A stretch of 6,395 nucleotides of DNA from Candidatus Kaiserbacteria bacterium (GTDB lineage Bacteria > Patescibacteriota > Minisyncoccia > Phycocordibacterales > UBA918), in contig SKGH01000052.1 in NCBI GenBank assembly GCA_007117575.1, positions 1 through 6,395 of the forward strand. Direction: 5' to 3'. Positions 1 to 6,215 of this stretch are shown piece after piece; the stretch's first letter is position 1; each line of letters starts with the position of its first letter. The position numbers and the translations under genes were made by a program. Under the pieces are notes generated by a model. That model made no database searches and was not told where the DNA came from. It was given only the letters and a program-made list of their open reading frames with translations.

Positions 1-851
1 TCGGGGCTGGTGATGTTGGTGTCGGTAAGGTCAAAGAGTGTACTGATGACAGAACCGGCAGAAGCGAAGCCTAAGGTAGAAGTAGCCACCCACTGTGTAC
101 CTGTCTCCGTGGTTTGGAGGATCATGCCGGTGGTGCCCACACTACCCGCGGAATCACGGAAGGCGCCCGTCAGCGTGAGGTCGCCCGCGAGGAAAGTGTT
201 GCCCACCACTGAGAAACGGGCGACGGGGCTTGAGGTTCCGAGGCCGAGGTTGCCGTCGTTATCAACGGTGAGGCGGTTGGTGGTGCCGGTAAAGAGCTCC
301 AGCAGGTTGCCGGCTCCTTGTTGGGTAATAGTTAAAAGTGGTGACGTGGTGGTCGCCATAAGCGAAGTGTCGGTGTCACTTCGCAGAAAACTACTGGTTG
401 CCAAACCCGACAAGCGACTTGCTTCAAAAGCGGAGGGGACGGTACCTATCTGCTTTCTTGGCTCCATCTCGCCGTCCCAGCTGGGGGTAGCGTCACTACC
501 ACCCACTTCCACGCCCAGATATAGAGGCTGATTGAAATCGACGGCGTCTAAAGAAGCGACCTCACCAAGCATGATAGAAAACAAACCGCCGGTAGTGCTG
601 GCCACCCGCTCCTCCACCCAAACCTCATCACCTCCCACCAAAGCGTTGTGTAACCGAAAGCGAAAATGGTAAAGACCGTCAGAAACCGCTAAACCGTCTT
701 TGTCGGTTAGCTTACCTTGATAGTTCACGTATGGAGCCGGAGCGGCATACACTGAGTTGAAAGCAGACAAACAAAACAGAAAAATTCCCACAAGCAGGAA
801 CCCTGTTAGTAAGGCGGGAATTATCCAGTTTATACTCCTTAAGAAATTCAT
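1..851 (-). CDS. Secreted surface/fibre-like protein, N-terminal 283 residues (runs off left edge)
   Basis: The reading frame starts at ATG 851 and stays open for 283 codons to the window edge, so the C-terminus is missing. Residues 1-36 form a Sec signal peptide: a basic start (MNFLRS), a long hydrophobic core (about 9-31) and a likely cleavage site after SVYA. Residues 41-145 are a YVNYQGKLTD...DGLYHFRFRL...GLFSIMLG...FNQPLYLGVEVGG...PRKQIGTVPSAFEAS module, seen in many secreted bacterial proteins and fibre-like proteins. Residues 192-230 hold an NRLTVDNDGNLGLGTSSPVA-type repeat, usually found in long repetitive surface proteins. The product is probably exported and displayed on the cell surface, possibly for attachment; the exact function is unknown. 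No Shine-Dalgarno sequence precedes the start. The part near the edge is about two thirds GC (for example 121-240), against about 45% at 661-720, suggesting the repeat region has a different history. A phage tail-fibre origin is the main alternative. Confidence 0.85.
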   Translation of the reverse strand, partial: MNFLRSINWIIPALLTGFLLVGIFLFCLSAFNSVYAAPAPYVNYQGKLTDKDGLAVSDGLYHFRFRLHNALVGGDEVWVEERVASTTGGLFSIMLGEVASLDAVDFNQPLYLGVEVGGSDATPSWDGEMEPRKQIGTVPSAFEASRLSGLATSSFLRSDTDTSLMATTTSPLLTITQQGAGNLLELFTGTTNRLTVDNDGNLGLGTSSPVARFSVVGNTFLAGDLTLTGAFRDSAGSVGTTGMILQTTETGTQWVATSTLGFASAGSVISTLFDLTDTNITSP

Positions 852-874
852 ATCATGACCACGCCGACATTGCG

Positions 875-900
875 GACTTATGATAAGTTTATCATAAGTC
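875..900. promoter_or_regulatory. Perfect 26-base inverted repeat, operator-like, upstream of the surface-protein gene
   Basis: Two 12-base arms, gacttatgataa and ttatcataagtc, are exact reverse complements separated by only gt. The site lies 24-49 bases upstream of the surface-protein ATG at 851, where a promoter would be expected. Its minus-strand reading contains TATGAT, a plausible -10 box, though no good -35 is visible. No T tract follows on either strand, so a terminator is unlikely. A binding site for a dimeric repressor is my inference; the near-zero spacer also fits a cruciform or the remains of a mobile element. Confidence 0.5.
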
Positions 901-966
901 TATTGGAAGAATGGAGTGATATTTTGCAGTGCTGTGTATATATAATAAAGACTTTGAAATACAACA

Positions 967-1093
967 TCATGACTTACGCGTTTGGCGAATTTCTTTGTTG
1001 CTTTCGTCACTCAAACCCTCATCGTACCACCAAGTACGCCTCAGGTTTTCGCTCCTCAGCGCCTCGAACTTCATCCAAATGCGTAAGTCATGA
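967..1093. mobile_element. MITE-like 127-base element with inverted-repeat ends (copy 1, complete)
   Basis: The ends are inverted repeats: 967-985 (tcatgacttacgcgtttgg) pairs with 1075-1093 with a single mismatch. The next few bases also pair around a one-base bulge. The first 73 bases after the outer tcat (971-1043) recur at 6216-6289 with one substitution and one single-base insertion, which shows this is a dispersed repeat. An internal cgtac/gtacg hairpin with a six-base loop lies at about 1023-1038. No transposase is present, so it would be non-autonomous. The true edges could be gacttacgc/gcgtaagtc (971-1089) with a two-base AT duplication. The minus strand carries a short open frame across the element (see findings). 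Confidence 0.6.
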
Positions 1094-1391
1094 AATCTCT
1101 TACTGATTTTCTTGTCCACAAAGTCTGACAAACCACTTTTTCAATTACTTTAAAAGTTGCCTACAAATTGATTTCTCAAAACACATACAACACTCACACC
1201 TGTCTGGTGAAAAGGTTTGGGGTCTGATGATGTTCAGACAATTTTTTCTAAAACACTCCTATTTTCCAAGTTAAAAAACTACTTGATTATAAAAAAACTC
1301 CACCCCCTACAATAAACCACCAAACAAACCGGCTATAAAAAGCCCTAAAACCGGCCTAAAAACGCTTTTTTTATATATTTTTACGTAAAGT
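1094..1391. other. AT-rich intergenic stretch between the repeat element and the aldolase gene
   Basis: This stretch of about 300 bases is the 3' flank of the aldolase gene. It holds no convincing gene of its own apart from the upstream end of a minus-strand short open frame that continues into the neighbouring repeat. It contains the terminator-like hairpin at 1222-1247, an A-rich segment at 1251-1320, and a GC-richer patch near 1329-1355 with repeated CCGG tetramers that form only weak four-base stems. I see no tRNA, riboswitch or other recognisable RNA. Confidence 0.5.
1222..1247 (+). terminator. Intrinsic-terminator-like hairpin, plus strand
   Basis: A six-base stem, GTCTGA (1222-1227) with TCAGAC (1234-1239), encloses the loop TGATGT and is followed by AA and six Ts (1242-1247). 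This is the shape of a Rho-independent terminator for plus-strand transcription. The stem is short and only half GC. No plus-strand protein gene lies upstream, so it would end either a non-coding transcript or read-through from the repeat region. On the minus strand the T tract would precede the stem, so it does not serve the aldolase gene. Confidence 0.4.
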
Positions 1392-2414
1392 CTACTCCAT
1401 ATCGGGGCTATACTCTCCCCCATCTGCCAAACTGTTTAAACGCAACCGCTTGATGAGCTCCGCCTGAGCCAGAGGAACGTTTTCCTTCTTTCCCAGCCAT
1501 GCGTTTTGAACCGGCTCCTCAATACCGCGGGAAAACGAGAAAGCAAACTCCCAAGGCAAGTCACTTTCCGCCTCCAGTTTAGCTATGGCGTTTAAGTTGG
1601 CGGTGGCGCGTTTGGGTGTTTGTCCTCCTGACAAAAAGACTATCCCCGGTACTGTCTCAGGAACCGACTGTTTAAAGGTTTCAATAGTAGCTACAGCCAC
1701 TTCTTCAGGAGTTGATTGGTTTTTGTGACTGCTACCGGCTAAGACCATACTGCTTTTAAGGATAACCGCCTTAAGATCAACTTTCTGTTCCACCAAAGCA
1801 GAAAAGAAGACGCGGAGGGTTTCAGTGGTTACCGCCTGCGCTCTTCGTAAGCTATGAGAACCGCTAAACAACACCTCCGGTTCCACTATGGGTAACAAGC
1901 CGGCGTTTTGCATAATTGAAGCGTAACGAGCCATGGTCATTGCGTCGGTACGCAAGTTTTCCATCGTCGGTGTATTGTCAGAAATGGTCAACACCGCTCG
2001 CCACTTAGAGGCGCGCGCTCCCATGTTGTAGTATTCTCTGGCTCTCTCAGCCAAGTCGTCCAAGCCCTGAGTTAGCACTTCACGAGGATAGTTGTCGTGC
2101 GGTACCGTTCCTTTGTCTACCTTAATAATGGGTATGATGCCTTTGGCAATGAGCACATCGGAAAATTTAGTACCTTCGTCGGTATGGTTGCGTATGGAAG
2201 CGTCGTGAAGTATAACGCCACTGACAAACTCCTCCATCCCCGGCGTGGTAAAAAGCAGTTGCCGATAAAGACGACGCAACTCGGGAGTGGGTTTAAGACC
2301 CAAAGACTCCAACTGCTTGTTCATACTTGTGACACTTTGGTCGGCTGCCAAGATGCCTTTTCTTGGTGCCAGTAAAACTTTCGCCACTTTATACAGCGGT
2401 TGTGTATCGAACAT
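1392..2414 (-). CDS. fba: Class I fructose-bisphosphate aldolase
   Basis: This cytosolic enzyme reversibly cleaves fructose 1,6-bisphosphate to dihydroxyacetone phosphate and glyceraldehyde 3-phosphate in glycolysis and gluconeogenesis. The 340-residue product aligns by eye along the length of the Schiff-base (animal/plant-like) aldolases. It has GILAADQS (Asp25), IKVDKG (Lys98), SKWR (Lys137), PIVEPE (Glu178 and Glu180), the Schiff-base lysine in ILKSSMVLAG (Lys220) and the phosphate-binding FLSGGQ. A tyrosine (Tyr335) lies six residues from the end, near where the family has its catalytic C-terminal tyrosine. An upstream in-frame ATG at 2459 would add 15 residues (MVAVYQRSNCYNPIV) that do not resemble the family. 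A TATAAT box lies inside that extension, so I chose the ATG at 2414. The gene is divergent from prmC and appears monocistronic. No clear terminator is visible after its TAG stop. Confidence 0.93.
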   Translation of the reverse strand: MFDTQPLYKVAKVLLAPRKGILAADQSVTSMNKQLESLGLKPTPELRRLYRQLLFTTPGMEEFVSGVILHDASIRNHTDEGTKFSDVLIAKGIIPIIKVDKGTVPHDNYPREVLTQGLDDLAERAREYYNMGARASKWRAVLTISDNTPTMENLRTDAMTMARYASIMQNAGLLPIVEPEVLFSGSHSLRRAQAVTTETLRVFFSALVEQKVDLKAVILKSSMVLAGSSHKNQSTPEEVAVATIETFKQSVPETVPGIVFLSGGQTPKRATANLNAIAKLEAESDLPWEFAFSFSRGIEEPVQNAWLGKKENVPLAQAELIKRLRLNSLADGGEYSPDME

Positions 2415-2423
2415 AACAATTGG

Positions 2424-2429
2424 ATTATA
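2424..2429 (-). promoter_or_regulatory. Candidate -10 box for the aldolase gene
   Basis: The minus strand reads TATAAT here, a perfect sigma70-type -10 hexamer ending nine bases before the chosen ATG at 2414. Transcription would begin about three bases before, or at, the start codon, giving a leaderless or nearly leaderless message. No good -35 hexamer sits 16-18 bases upstream, which lowers confidence. Confidence 0.4.
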
Positions 2430-2478
2430 ACAGTTTGACCGCTGATATACAGCTACCATCTGTTAGTAACTGCCGGGA

Positions 2479-2490
2479 CGTAAGTCATGA
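2479..2490. repeat. Solo end of the inverted-repeat element
   Basis: The 12 bases cgtaagtcatga are identical to the right end of the 127-base element (1082-1093). They lie between the divergent aldolase and prmC genes. No left end or body of the element is nearby, so this could be a leftover terminal repeat, or a chance match. Confidence 0.3.
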
Positions 2491-2505
2491 CTGCATTATT
2501 TTTAT

Positions 2506-2536
2506 TTGGCAAAAAACCGTTGCATATTTAGATAAT
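2506..2536 (+). promoter_or_regulatory. Candidate promoter for prmC
   Basis: TTGGCA (2506-2511) and GATAAT (2531-2536) each match the sigma70 consensus at five of six positions, with a rather long 19-base spacer. The predicted start lies about 23 bases before the prmC ATG. This is the only intergenic region upstream of the prmC/small-membrane-protein/PH-domain run, so a promoter is expected here. Confidence 0.35.
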
Positions 2537-2565
2537 CCTTATAAACTGGGCCTTACTTATTTGTT

Positions 2566-3327
2566 ATGAACATAAAGCAACAAGAAACACACTGGCTACA
2601 ACAAGCTAAATACTCAGGACAAAGTACTGAGGAACTGGCTATCAACCGTGAGTACCAAAATGATCTAAAAAGACTTAACGAAGGCGAGCCATTAGCCTAC
2701 GTTATCGGACATGTGCCATTTTTAAACTGCGTTATATTTCTAAACACAAGACCACTTATTCCCAGACCGGAAACGGAATTCTGGACCGAGAAAGTAATAG
2801 ACAGCATACCTAAGCACGAGCCCATTGCTGTACTTGACCTATGCTCAGGCTCGGGCTGTATCGCTGTCGCCATAGCTAAAGCCAGACCCCAAACAAAAGT
2901 AGACATTGTGGAAAAAGATACGAGTCACCACCCTCTTATAAAGCAAAACATTGACCATAATAAACTTGACAAAAACCGTTTTCGTGTGATTGGTGGAGAC
3001 CTTTTTTCCGATCTGCCCACCAATAAAAAATACGACTTGATAACCGCCAACCCGCCTTACATAGACATGCCCCTTAATAGAGTCGAGAATTCAGTATTGA
3101 AACATGAACCCTTGTTAGCTTTAGACGGTGGCAGGAAGGGTATGTATATCATAAACAAGATCATAAGCAACGCTAAGAAGTACCTTAAACCCAAGGGAGT
3201 CCTGTGGTTAGAACATGAACCGGAACAGGTGGCACCAATCACCACCCTGGCTACACATAAAAAACTGAAAATAGTTACCCACAACGACCAATATAAAACC
3301 CCTCGCTATAGCTGTTTTTACATGTAG
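2566..3327 (+). CDS. prmC: Release factor glutamine N5-methyltransferase (PrmC/HemK)
   Basis: PrmC uses S-adenosylmethionine to methylate the glutamine of the GGQ motif in peptide chain release factors 1 and 2, which makes termination efficient. Motifs appear in family order: GEPLAYVIGHVPF (40-52), IPRPETE (65-71), the SAM-binding DLCSGSGCIAVAIA (91-104), and the catalytic NPPY (162-165) that holds the substrate glutamine. HEPLLALDGG (180-189) follows, and it corresponds to the family's YEP/HEP...ALdGG segment. The protein has 253 residues against 277 in E. coli. The shortfall is mostly in the N-terminal helical domain: GEP begins at residue 40, some 30 residues earlier than usual. That domain contacts the release factor, so recognition may be simplified. 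The ATG at 2566 has no Shine-Dalgarno sequence. It is probably the first gene of a unit, with the 66-residue membrane protein starting 17 bases after its stop. Confidence 0.92.
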   Translation: MNIKQQETHWLQQAKYSGQSTEELAINREYQNDLKRLNEGEPLAYVIGHVPFLNCVIFLNTRPLIPRPETEFWTEKVIDSIPKHEPIAVLDLCSGSGCIAVAIAKARPQTKVDIVEKDTSHHPLIKQNIDHNKLDKNRFRVIGGDLFSDLPTNKKYDLITANPPYIDMPLNRVENSVLKHEPLLALDGGRKGMYIINKIISNAKKYLKPKGVLWLEHEPEQVAPITTLATHKKLKIVTHNDQYKTPRYSCFYM

Positions 3328-3344
3328 AATTAAGCAATATCACT

Positions 3345-3545
3345 ATGGAAACATTTCAACTGGTCACACAACTGACTTTCTATGTAATGACTTTATTATA
3401 CGTTATCTTCTCCGTTATTTTTGTTTTTCACTGGCGTGCCTATGCTGCCAATGCCGATCTGACAAGAAAAACATTTATCATTTACTTCTCGACAACCATT
3501 CCCTTGTTGCTGACCATGGCTGTTATTAGCTTCTTTTTTATTTAA
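3345..3545 (+). CDS. Small two-helix membrane protein, unknown function
   Basis: I do not recognise this 66-residue protein by family. It is almost entirely membrane: helix 1 covers about residues 8-29 (rich in F, V, L and I, ending FVFHW), a short polar loop RAYAANADLTRK covers 31-42, and helix 2 covers about 43-66 and ends at the C-terminus (ISFFFI). There is no cleavable signal peptide. It starts 17 bases after prmC, and its TAA stop lies nine bases before the ATG of the PH-domain protein, so the three are probably co-transcribed. The tight spacing suggests it may act with the neighbouring PH-domain membrane protein. The length, the clean two-helix pattern and the position make a real gene likely, despite its size. 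Confidence 0.7.
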   Translation: METFQLVTQLTFYVMTLLYVIFSVIFVFHWRAYAANADLTRKTFIIYFSTTIPLLLTMAVISFFFI

Positions 3546-3554
3546 TTGATTTTT

Positions 3555-4181
3555 ATGCTTTTTGATAAGATACGTTTAGAAGAAAACGAAAAAGTCTTGA
3601 AGGTGGTACGCAGACACTGGTTTATAATAACCATAGAACTCCTAGCCGTTGCCATACTTGCCATACTACCTACTCTGATAGTCCTTGCTTTTCATCTGAT
3701 GTCTAACAATTCCTCCCCTGAAGAAGGGTCTCGTTTCGTAGACATATCTTCACACATGCCACTCATCTGGTTTGGTCTGGTTACTTGGTGGTTGCTATGC
3801 GCTATGATAGCGGGAGCAGCTTGGACTCATTACTATTTAGACATTTGGGCTGTTACGGACAGGCGTATTGTATCGATTGATCAGGTACACTTCTTTAATC
3901 GCAAGGTAAACAGTTTCCGATTGGAAAGGTTGCAGGACATTAAAGTCCAAATAAACGGTATCATCCCTACCTTACTGAATTTTGGAACGATACGAGCACA
4001 AACCGCCGGTGCTATAGAAAATAACTTCAAAGCACGTGGGCTACCTGACCCGCGCAACCTGCAAGCAATAATACAACAAGCCACTGACAACCGTCTTAAA
4101 TACATTTACCAAGGCGAACAAAGCCAACAAGCAAACCCGCCACAACAATTCAGCCCCAGAATATTTCCTGAAAATACTTAG
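3555..4181 (+). CDS. Membrane-anchored bacterial PH-domain protein (YdbS/YdbT-like, bPH2)
   Basis: This 208-residue protein has a short cytoplasmic N-terminus, two transmembrane helices (about 23-48 and 68-91) and a bacterial PH-like domain (about 94-176). The domain is marked by LDIWAVTDRRIVSID, RLERLQDIKVQ and LLNFGTIRAQTAG, the pattern of the bPH2 family (PF03703, YdbS/YdbT-like). A glutamine- and proline-rich polar tail follows from about 186. Family members are envelope proteins whose biochemical role is mostly undefined. An in-frame TTG at 3546, directly after the preceding stop, could add three residues (MIF). I prefer the ATG at 3555, because family N-termini commonly open with a charged segment such as MLFDKIRLEENEKV. 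No Shine-Dalgarno sequence is present. It is probably translated from the same message as the 66-residue protein just upstream. Confidence 0.85.
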   Translation: MLFDKIRLEENEKVLKVVRRHWFIITIELLAVAILAILPTLIVLAFHLMSNNSSPEEGSRFVDISSHMPLIWFGLVTWWLLCAMIAGAAWTHYYLDIWAVTDRRIVSIDQVHFFNRKVNSFRLERLQDIKVQINGIIPTLLNFGTIRAQTAGAIENNFKARGLPDPRNLQAIIQQATDNRLKYIYQGEQSQQANPPQQFSPRIFPENT

Positions 4182-4207
4182 TCTTGCATTTATAAAAATG
4201 TAAAACA

Positions 4208-4238
4208 TTGACATAATTAAGATTCGTGTGTTTTTAAT
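4208..4238 (+). promoter_or_regulatory. Candidate promoter for hisS
   Basis: A perfect TTGACA (4208-4213) is followed, after a long 19-base spacer, by TTTAAT (4233-4238), five of six to the -10 consensus. It lies in the 116-base gap between the PH-domain gene and hisS. If used, the message would carry a leader of about 50 bases. The spacer length is the main weakness. Confidence 0.4.
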
Positions 4239-4297
4239 TATGGATTAAAGTCTCTTCTCACTTGCCATTCCCTTCACTCTGACCTAAAGTAGTGAGT

Positions 4298-5572
4298 ATG
4301 CAAAAAAAAATAAGTACCGAGCCATACAAAGGCGTGCGCGATTTTTACCCTCGCGACTTAGCAATTCGTGAATATATTTTTAAAGTTTGGAGTCAGACAG
4401 TGGAGCAGTTTGGTTACGAACGTTATGACGCTTCCGTATTCGAACCAGCAGAACTATACCGCTCCAAAACCAGCGAAGAGATAGTTAATGAACAAACCTA
4501 TACTTTCATTGACCGCGGAGACCGTGAGGTAACACTACGACCGGAGATGACACCCACAGTAGCGCGCATGGTGGCCGGTAAAAAGAGAGACTTGGTGATG
4601 CCGTTGCGTTGGTACTCCATCCCCAACTTGTTTAGATACGAAAGGCCTCAGCGTGGCAGGTTGCGAGAACACTGGCAACTAAATTGCGACCTGTTCGGTA
4701 GCGATGACACCGCTTCAGATGTGGAGATGGTGTGCTTGGCTGACCAATTATTAAAAAATTTCGGACTCACTTCCGGTGAGTTCATCATCAGAATAAATGA
4801 CAGGAAGGAAATGACTGAGTTTTACGCCTCTATCGGTCTAACCGACCCTGCCACCATCAACATCTTGACCAGACTGATAGACCGCAAAACCAAACTACCG
4901 CTTGACGACTTTAAGTCAGAGCTTGGCAACATCGTGCCTGAGAAAGCGGAGGCGGTACTTGAGATAATCAACGCACCTGATAAGGAAAACGAAGTGACCA
5001 AGGCCTTGGATCGTCTGGGGCTTAAAAACGTTATACTGGACCGCTCTTTAGCAAGAGGTTTTGACTACTATACAGGTATGGTGTTTGAAATATTTTCTTC
5101 AAACACAGAACTCAAGCGCGCTCTACTGGGTGGTGGTAGATACGACAACCTAACCGGCCTGTTTAGCGATGAACCGGTGTCAGGTGTCGGTTTTGGCATG
5201 GGTGACGTATCTCTCTTGGACCTTTTGGAAAGTACGGGCAAACTGCCTCAAATAAAAACCGGACCGAAACTGATGATCATACCCACCGACAGCAAACTGA
5301 ATCTGGACGCTTTAGCCCTAGCAAGAGCGTGGCATGAGTGCGGTATAGCTACAGCCGTCGACTATAGACCGAAAGCTCTGGGTAAACGTCTTCAAGATGC
5401 CGATAAGCGCCGTATCCCCTACGTAATGGTCTTTGGTACTGACGAAGTGGTAAAAGCCGAGTATACTGTAAAAAATTTAACTTCCGGAGAGTCGCAAACC
5501 GGAAGCTTTGAAATTTTAAAAAATAGATTGGTTGAAGAAACCGAAGGCCGTCAAGACGGTTTGTATTTATAA
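4298..5572 (+). CDS. hisS: Histidyl-tRNA synthetase
   Basis: This class II aminoacyl-tRNA synthetase charges tRNA-His with histidine in the cytoplasm. With the ATG start it has 424 residues, the normal bacterial length. The order is KGVRDFYP (11-18), TLRPEMTPTVARM (79-91), motif 2 with FRYERPQRGRLREHWQ (112-127), the histidine-specific LARGFDYYTG (251-260), and motif 3 with LLGGGRYDNL and SGVGFGMGD (276-303). A C-terminal anticodon-binding domain covers about 323-412. A GTG two codons upstream (4292) is an alternative start; the ATG is preferred because neither has a clear ribosome binding site. The loop after motif 2 reads REHWQLNCDLFG rather than the usual bacterial REFHQ-GVE form, and leans towards archaeal/eukaryotic-type sequences. 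A candidate promoter sits upstream, and the exonuclease gene follows after 27 bases, so the two may be co-transcribed. Confidence 0.95.
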   Translation: MQKKISTEPYKGVRDFYPRDLAIREYIFKVWSQTVEQFGYERYDASVFEPAELYRSKTSEEIVNEQTYTFIDRGDREVTLRPEMTPTVARMVAGKKRDLVMPLRWYSIPNLFRYERPQRGRLREHWQLNCDLFGSDDTASDVEMVCLADQLLKNFGLTSGEFIIRINDRKEMTEFYASIGLTDPATINILTRLIDRKTKLPLDDFKSELGNIVPEKAEAVLEIINAPDKENEVTKALDRLGLKNVILDRSLARGFDYYTGMVFEIFSSNTELKRALLGGGRYDNLTGLFSDEPVSGVGFGMGDVSLLDLLESTGKLPQIKTGPKLMIIPTDSKLNLDALALARAWHECGIATAVDYRPKALGKRLQDADKRRIPYVMVFGTDEVVKAEYTVKNLTSGESQTGSFEILKNRLVEETEGRQDGLYL

Positions 5573-5599
5573 GAGCTTAATGAAAATTATTATTGTACC

Positions 5600-6178
5600 G
5601 TGAAATACGTAGTTTTTGACCTTGAGACGCAAAATGTATTTAGTGAAGTTAACTCCAGTGACCCTACGGCGTTGGATATTTCCGTTGCCGGCATATACGA
5701 CATGAACACCGACACCTATACCACGGTAGTGGTTGATGAGCTGTCTACAATATGGCCGATAATTGAACAAGCTGACGCCTTGGTTGGTTACAACAGTAAC
5801 CATTTTGACCTCCCACTACTGAACAAATACTACCCGGGAGACCTTTCCACCATAAAAAGTATTGATATTTTGGAATCGATAAAATTGTCACTGGGTAGAA
5901 GAGTGCGTCTGGATGATGTGGCCAAAGCTACCATAGGAAGCAAGAAAAATGCTGATGGTCTACAAGCGGTACGTTGGTGGCGAGAAGGTAAAATAGACGA
6001 TATAAAACGTTACTGCCAACAAGATGTTAAGGTTACCGCCAAAGTATTTAACTACGCTCTTACAAATGGACATGTACGCGTCAAAGAAGGTTATAAAAAT
6101 AAAGAAGTACCCATAGATACCAGTGACTGGAAAATACTCGACAAGCCTTCCGGTCTAACTCACTCACTTCCCTTCTAA
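5600..6178 (+). CDS. DEDDy-type 3'-5' exonuclease, RNase H-like fold (YprB/RNase_H_2-like)
   Basis: This 192-residue protein is a stand-alone exonuclease domain that would remove nucleotides from 3' ends of DNA or RNA using two metal ions. The acidic set is visible: Asp7 and Glu9 in VVFDLET, Asp70 in GYNSNHFDLPLL, and the final Tyr138/Asp142 pair in YCQQD, the YxxxD signature of DEDDy enzymes. LDDVAKATIG (104-113) matches the helix before the last motif in the RNase_H_2 (PF13482) and YprB-like group. The GTG start is fixed because the first catalytic motif begins six residues in and no other in-frame start lies just upstream. The last 30 residues (after about 160) are a polar tail. It follows hisS by 27 bases and is probably read through from it. 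The substrate is unknown: DNA repair or RNA trimming are both possible. Confidence 0.82.
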   Translation: MKYVVFDLETQNVFSEVNSSDPTALDISVAGIYDMNTDTYTTVVVDELSTIWPIIEQADALVGYNSNHFDLPLLNKYYPGDLSTIKSIDILESIKLSLGRRVRLDDVAKATIGSKKNADGLQAVRWWREGKIDDIKRYCQQDVKVTAKVFNYALTNGHVRVKEGYKNKEVPIDTSDWKILDKPSGLTHSLPF

Positions 6179-6215
6179 ACCAACGGGACATCGTGACAAA
6201 AACTATTTAAACTGG

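Noticed and set aside
10..531. 173-codon plus-strand open frame
   Set aside because: It is antisense to the surface-protein gene, which has a signal peptide and recognisable modules; the plus-strand translation resembles no protein and is proline/valine/arginine-rich shadow sequence.
855..1106. 83-codon plus-strand open frame
   Set aside because: It crosses the palindrome and the repeat element, has low-quality composition and no ribosome binding site, and belongs to no family I recognise.
1329..1373. Possible terminator for the aldolase gene
   Set aside because: Only four-base CCGG or GGCT/AGCC stems and an A5/T5 mini-hairpin can be drawn, without a T tract correctly placed on the minus strand.
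2097..2375. 92-codon plus-strand open frame
   Set aside because: It is antisense to the conserved core of the aldolase gene.
2697..3284. Minus-strand open frames of 69 and 75 codons
   Set aside because: Both are shadows of prmC, whose motifs run through the whole region on the plus strand.
3881..4105. 74-codon minus-strand open frame
   Set aside because: It is antisense to the PH domain of the neighbouring membrane protein.
4186..4210. Hairpins around catttataaaaatg and aatgtaaaacatt as a terminator after the PH-domain gene
   Set aside because: The stems are five AT-rich base pairs, compete with each other and have no following T tract.
5567..5803. 78-codon minus-strand open frame
   Set aside because: It is antisense to the exonuclease, including its first catalytic motif.
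1392..6178. Alternative genetic code (UGA as glycine, as in Gracilibacteria/SR1)
   Set aside because: No complete gene ends in TGA, but all keep full family length with no in-frame TGA, so recoding would leave UGA unused in every gene here.
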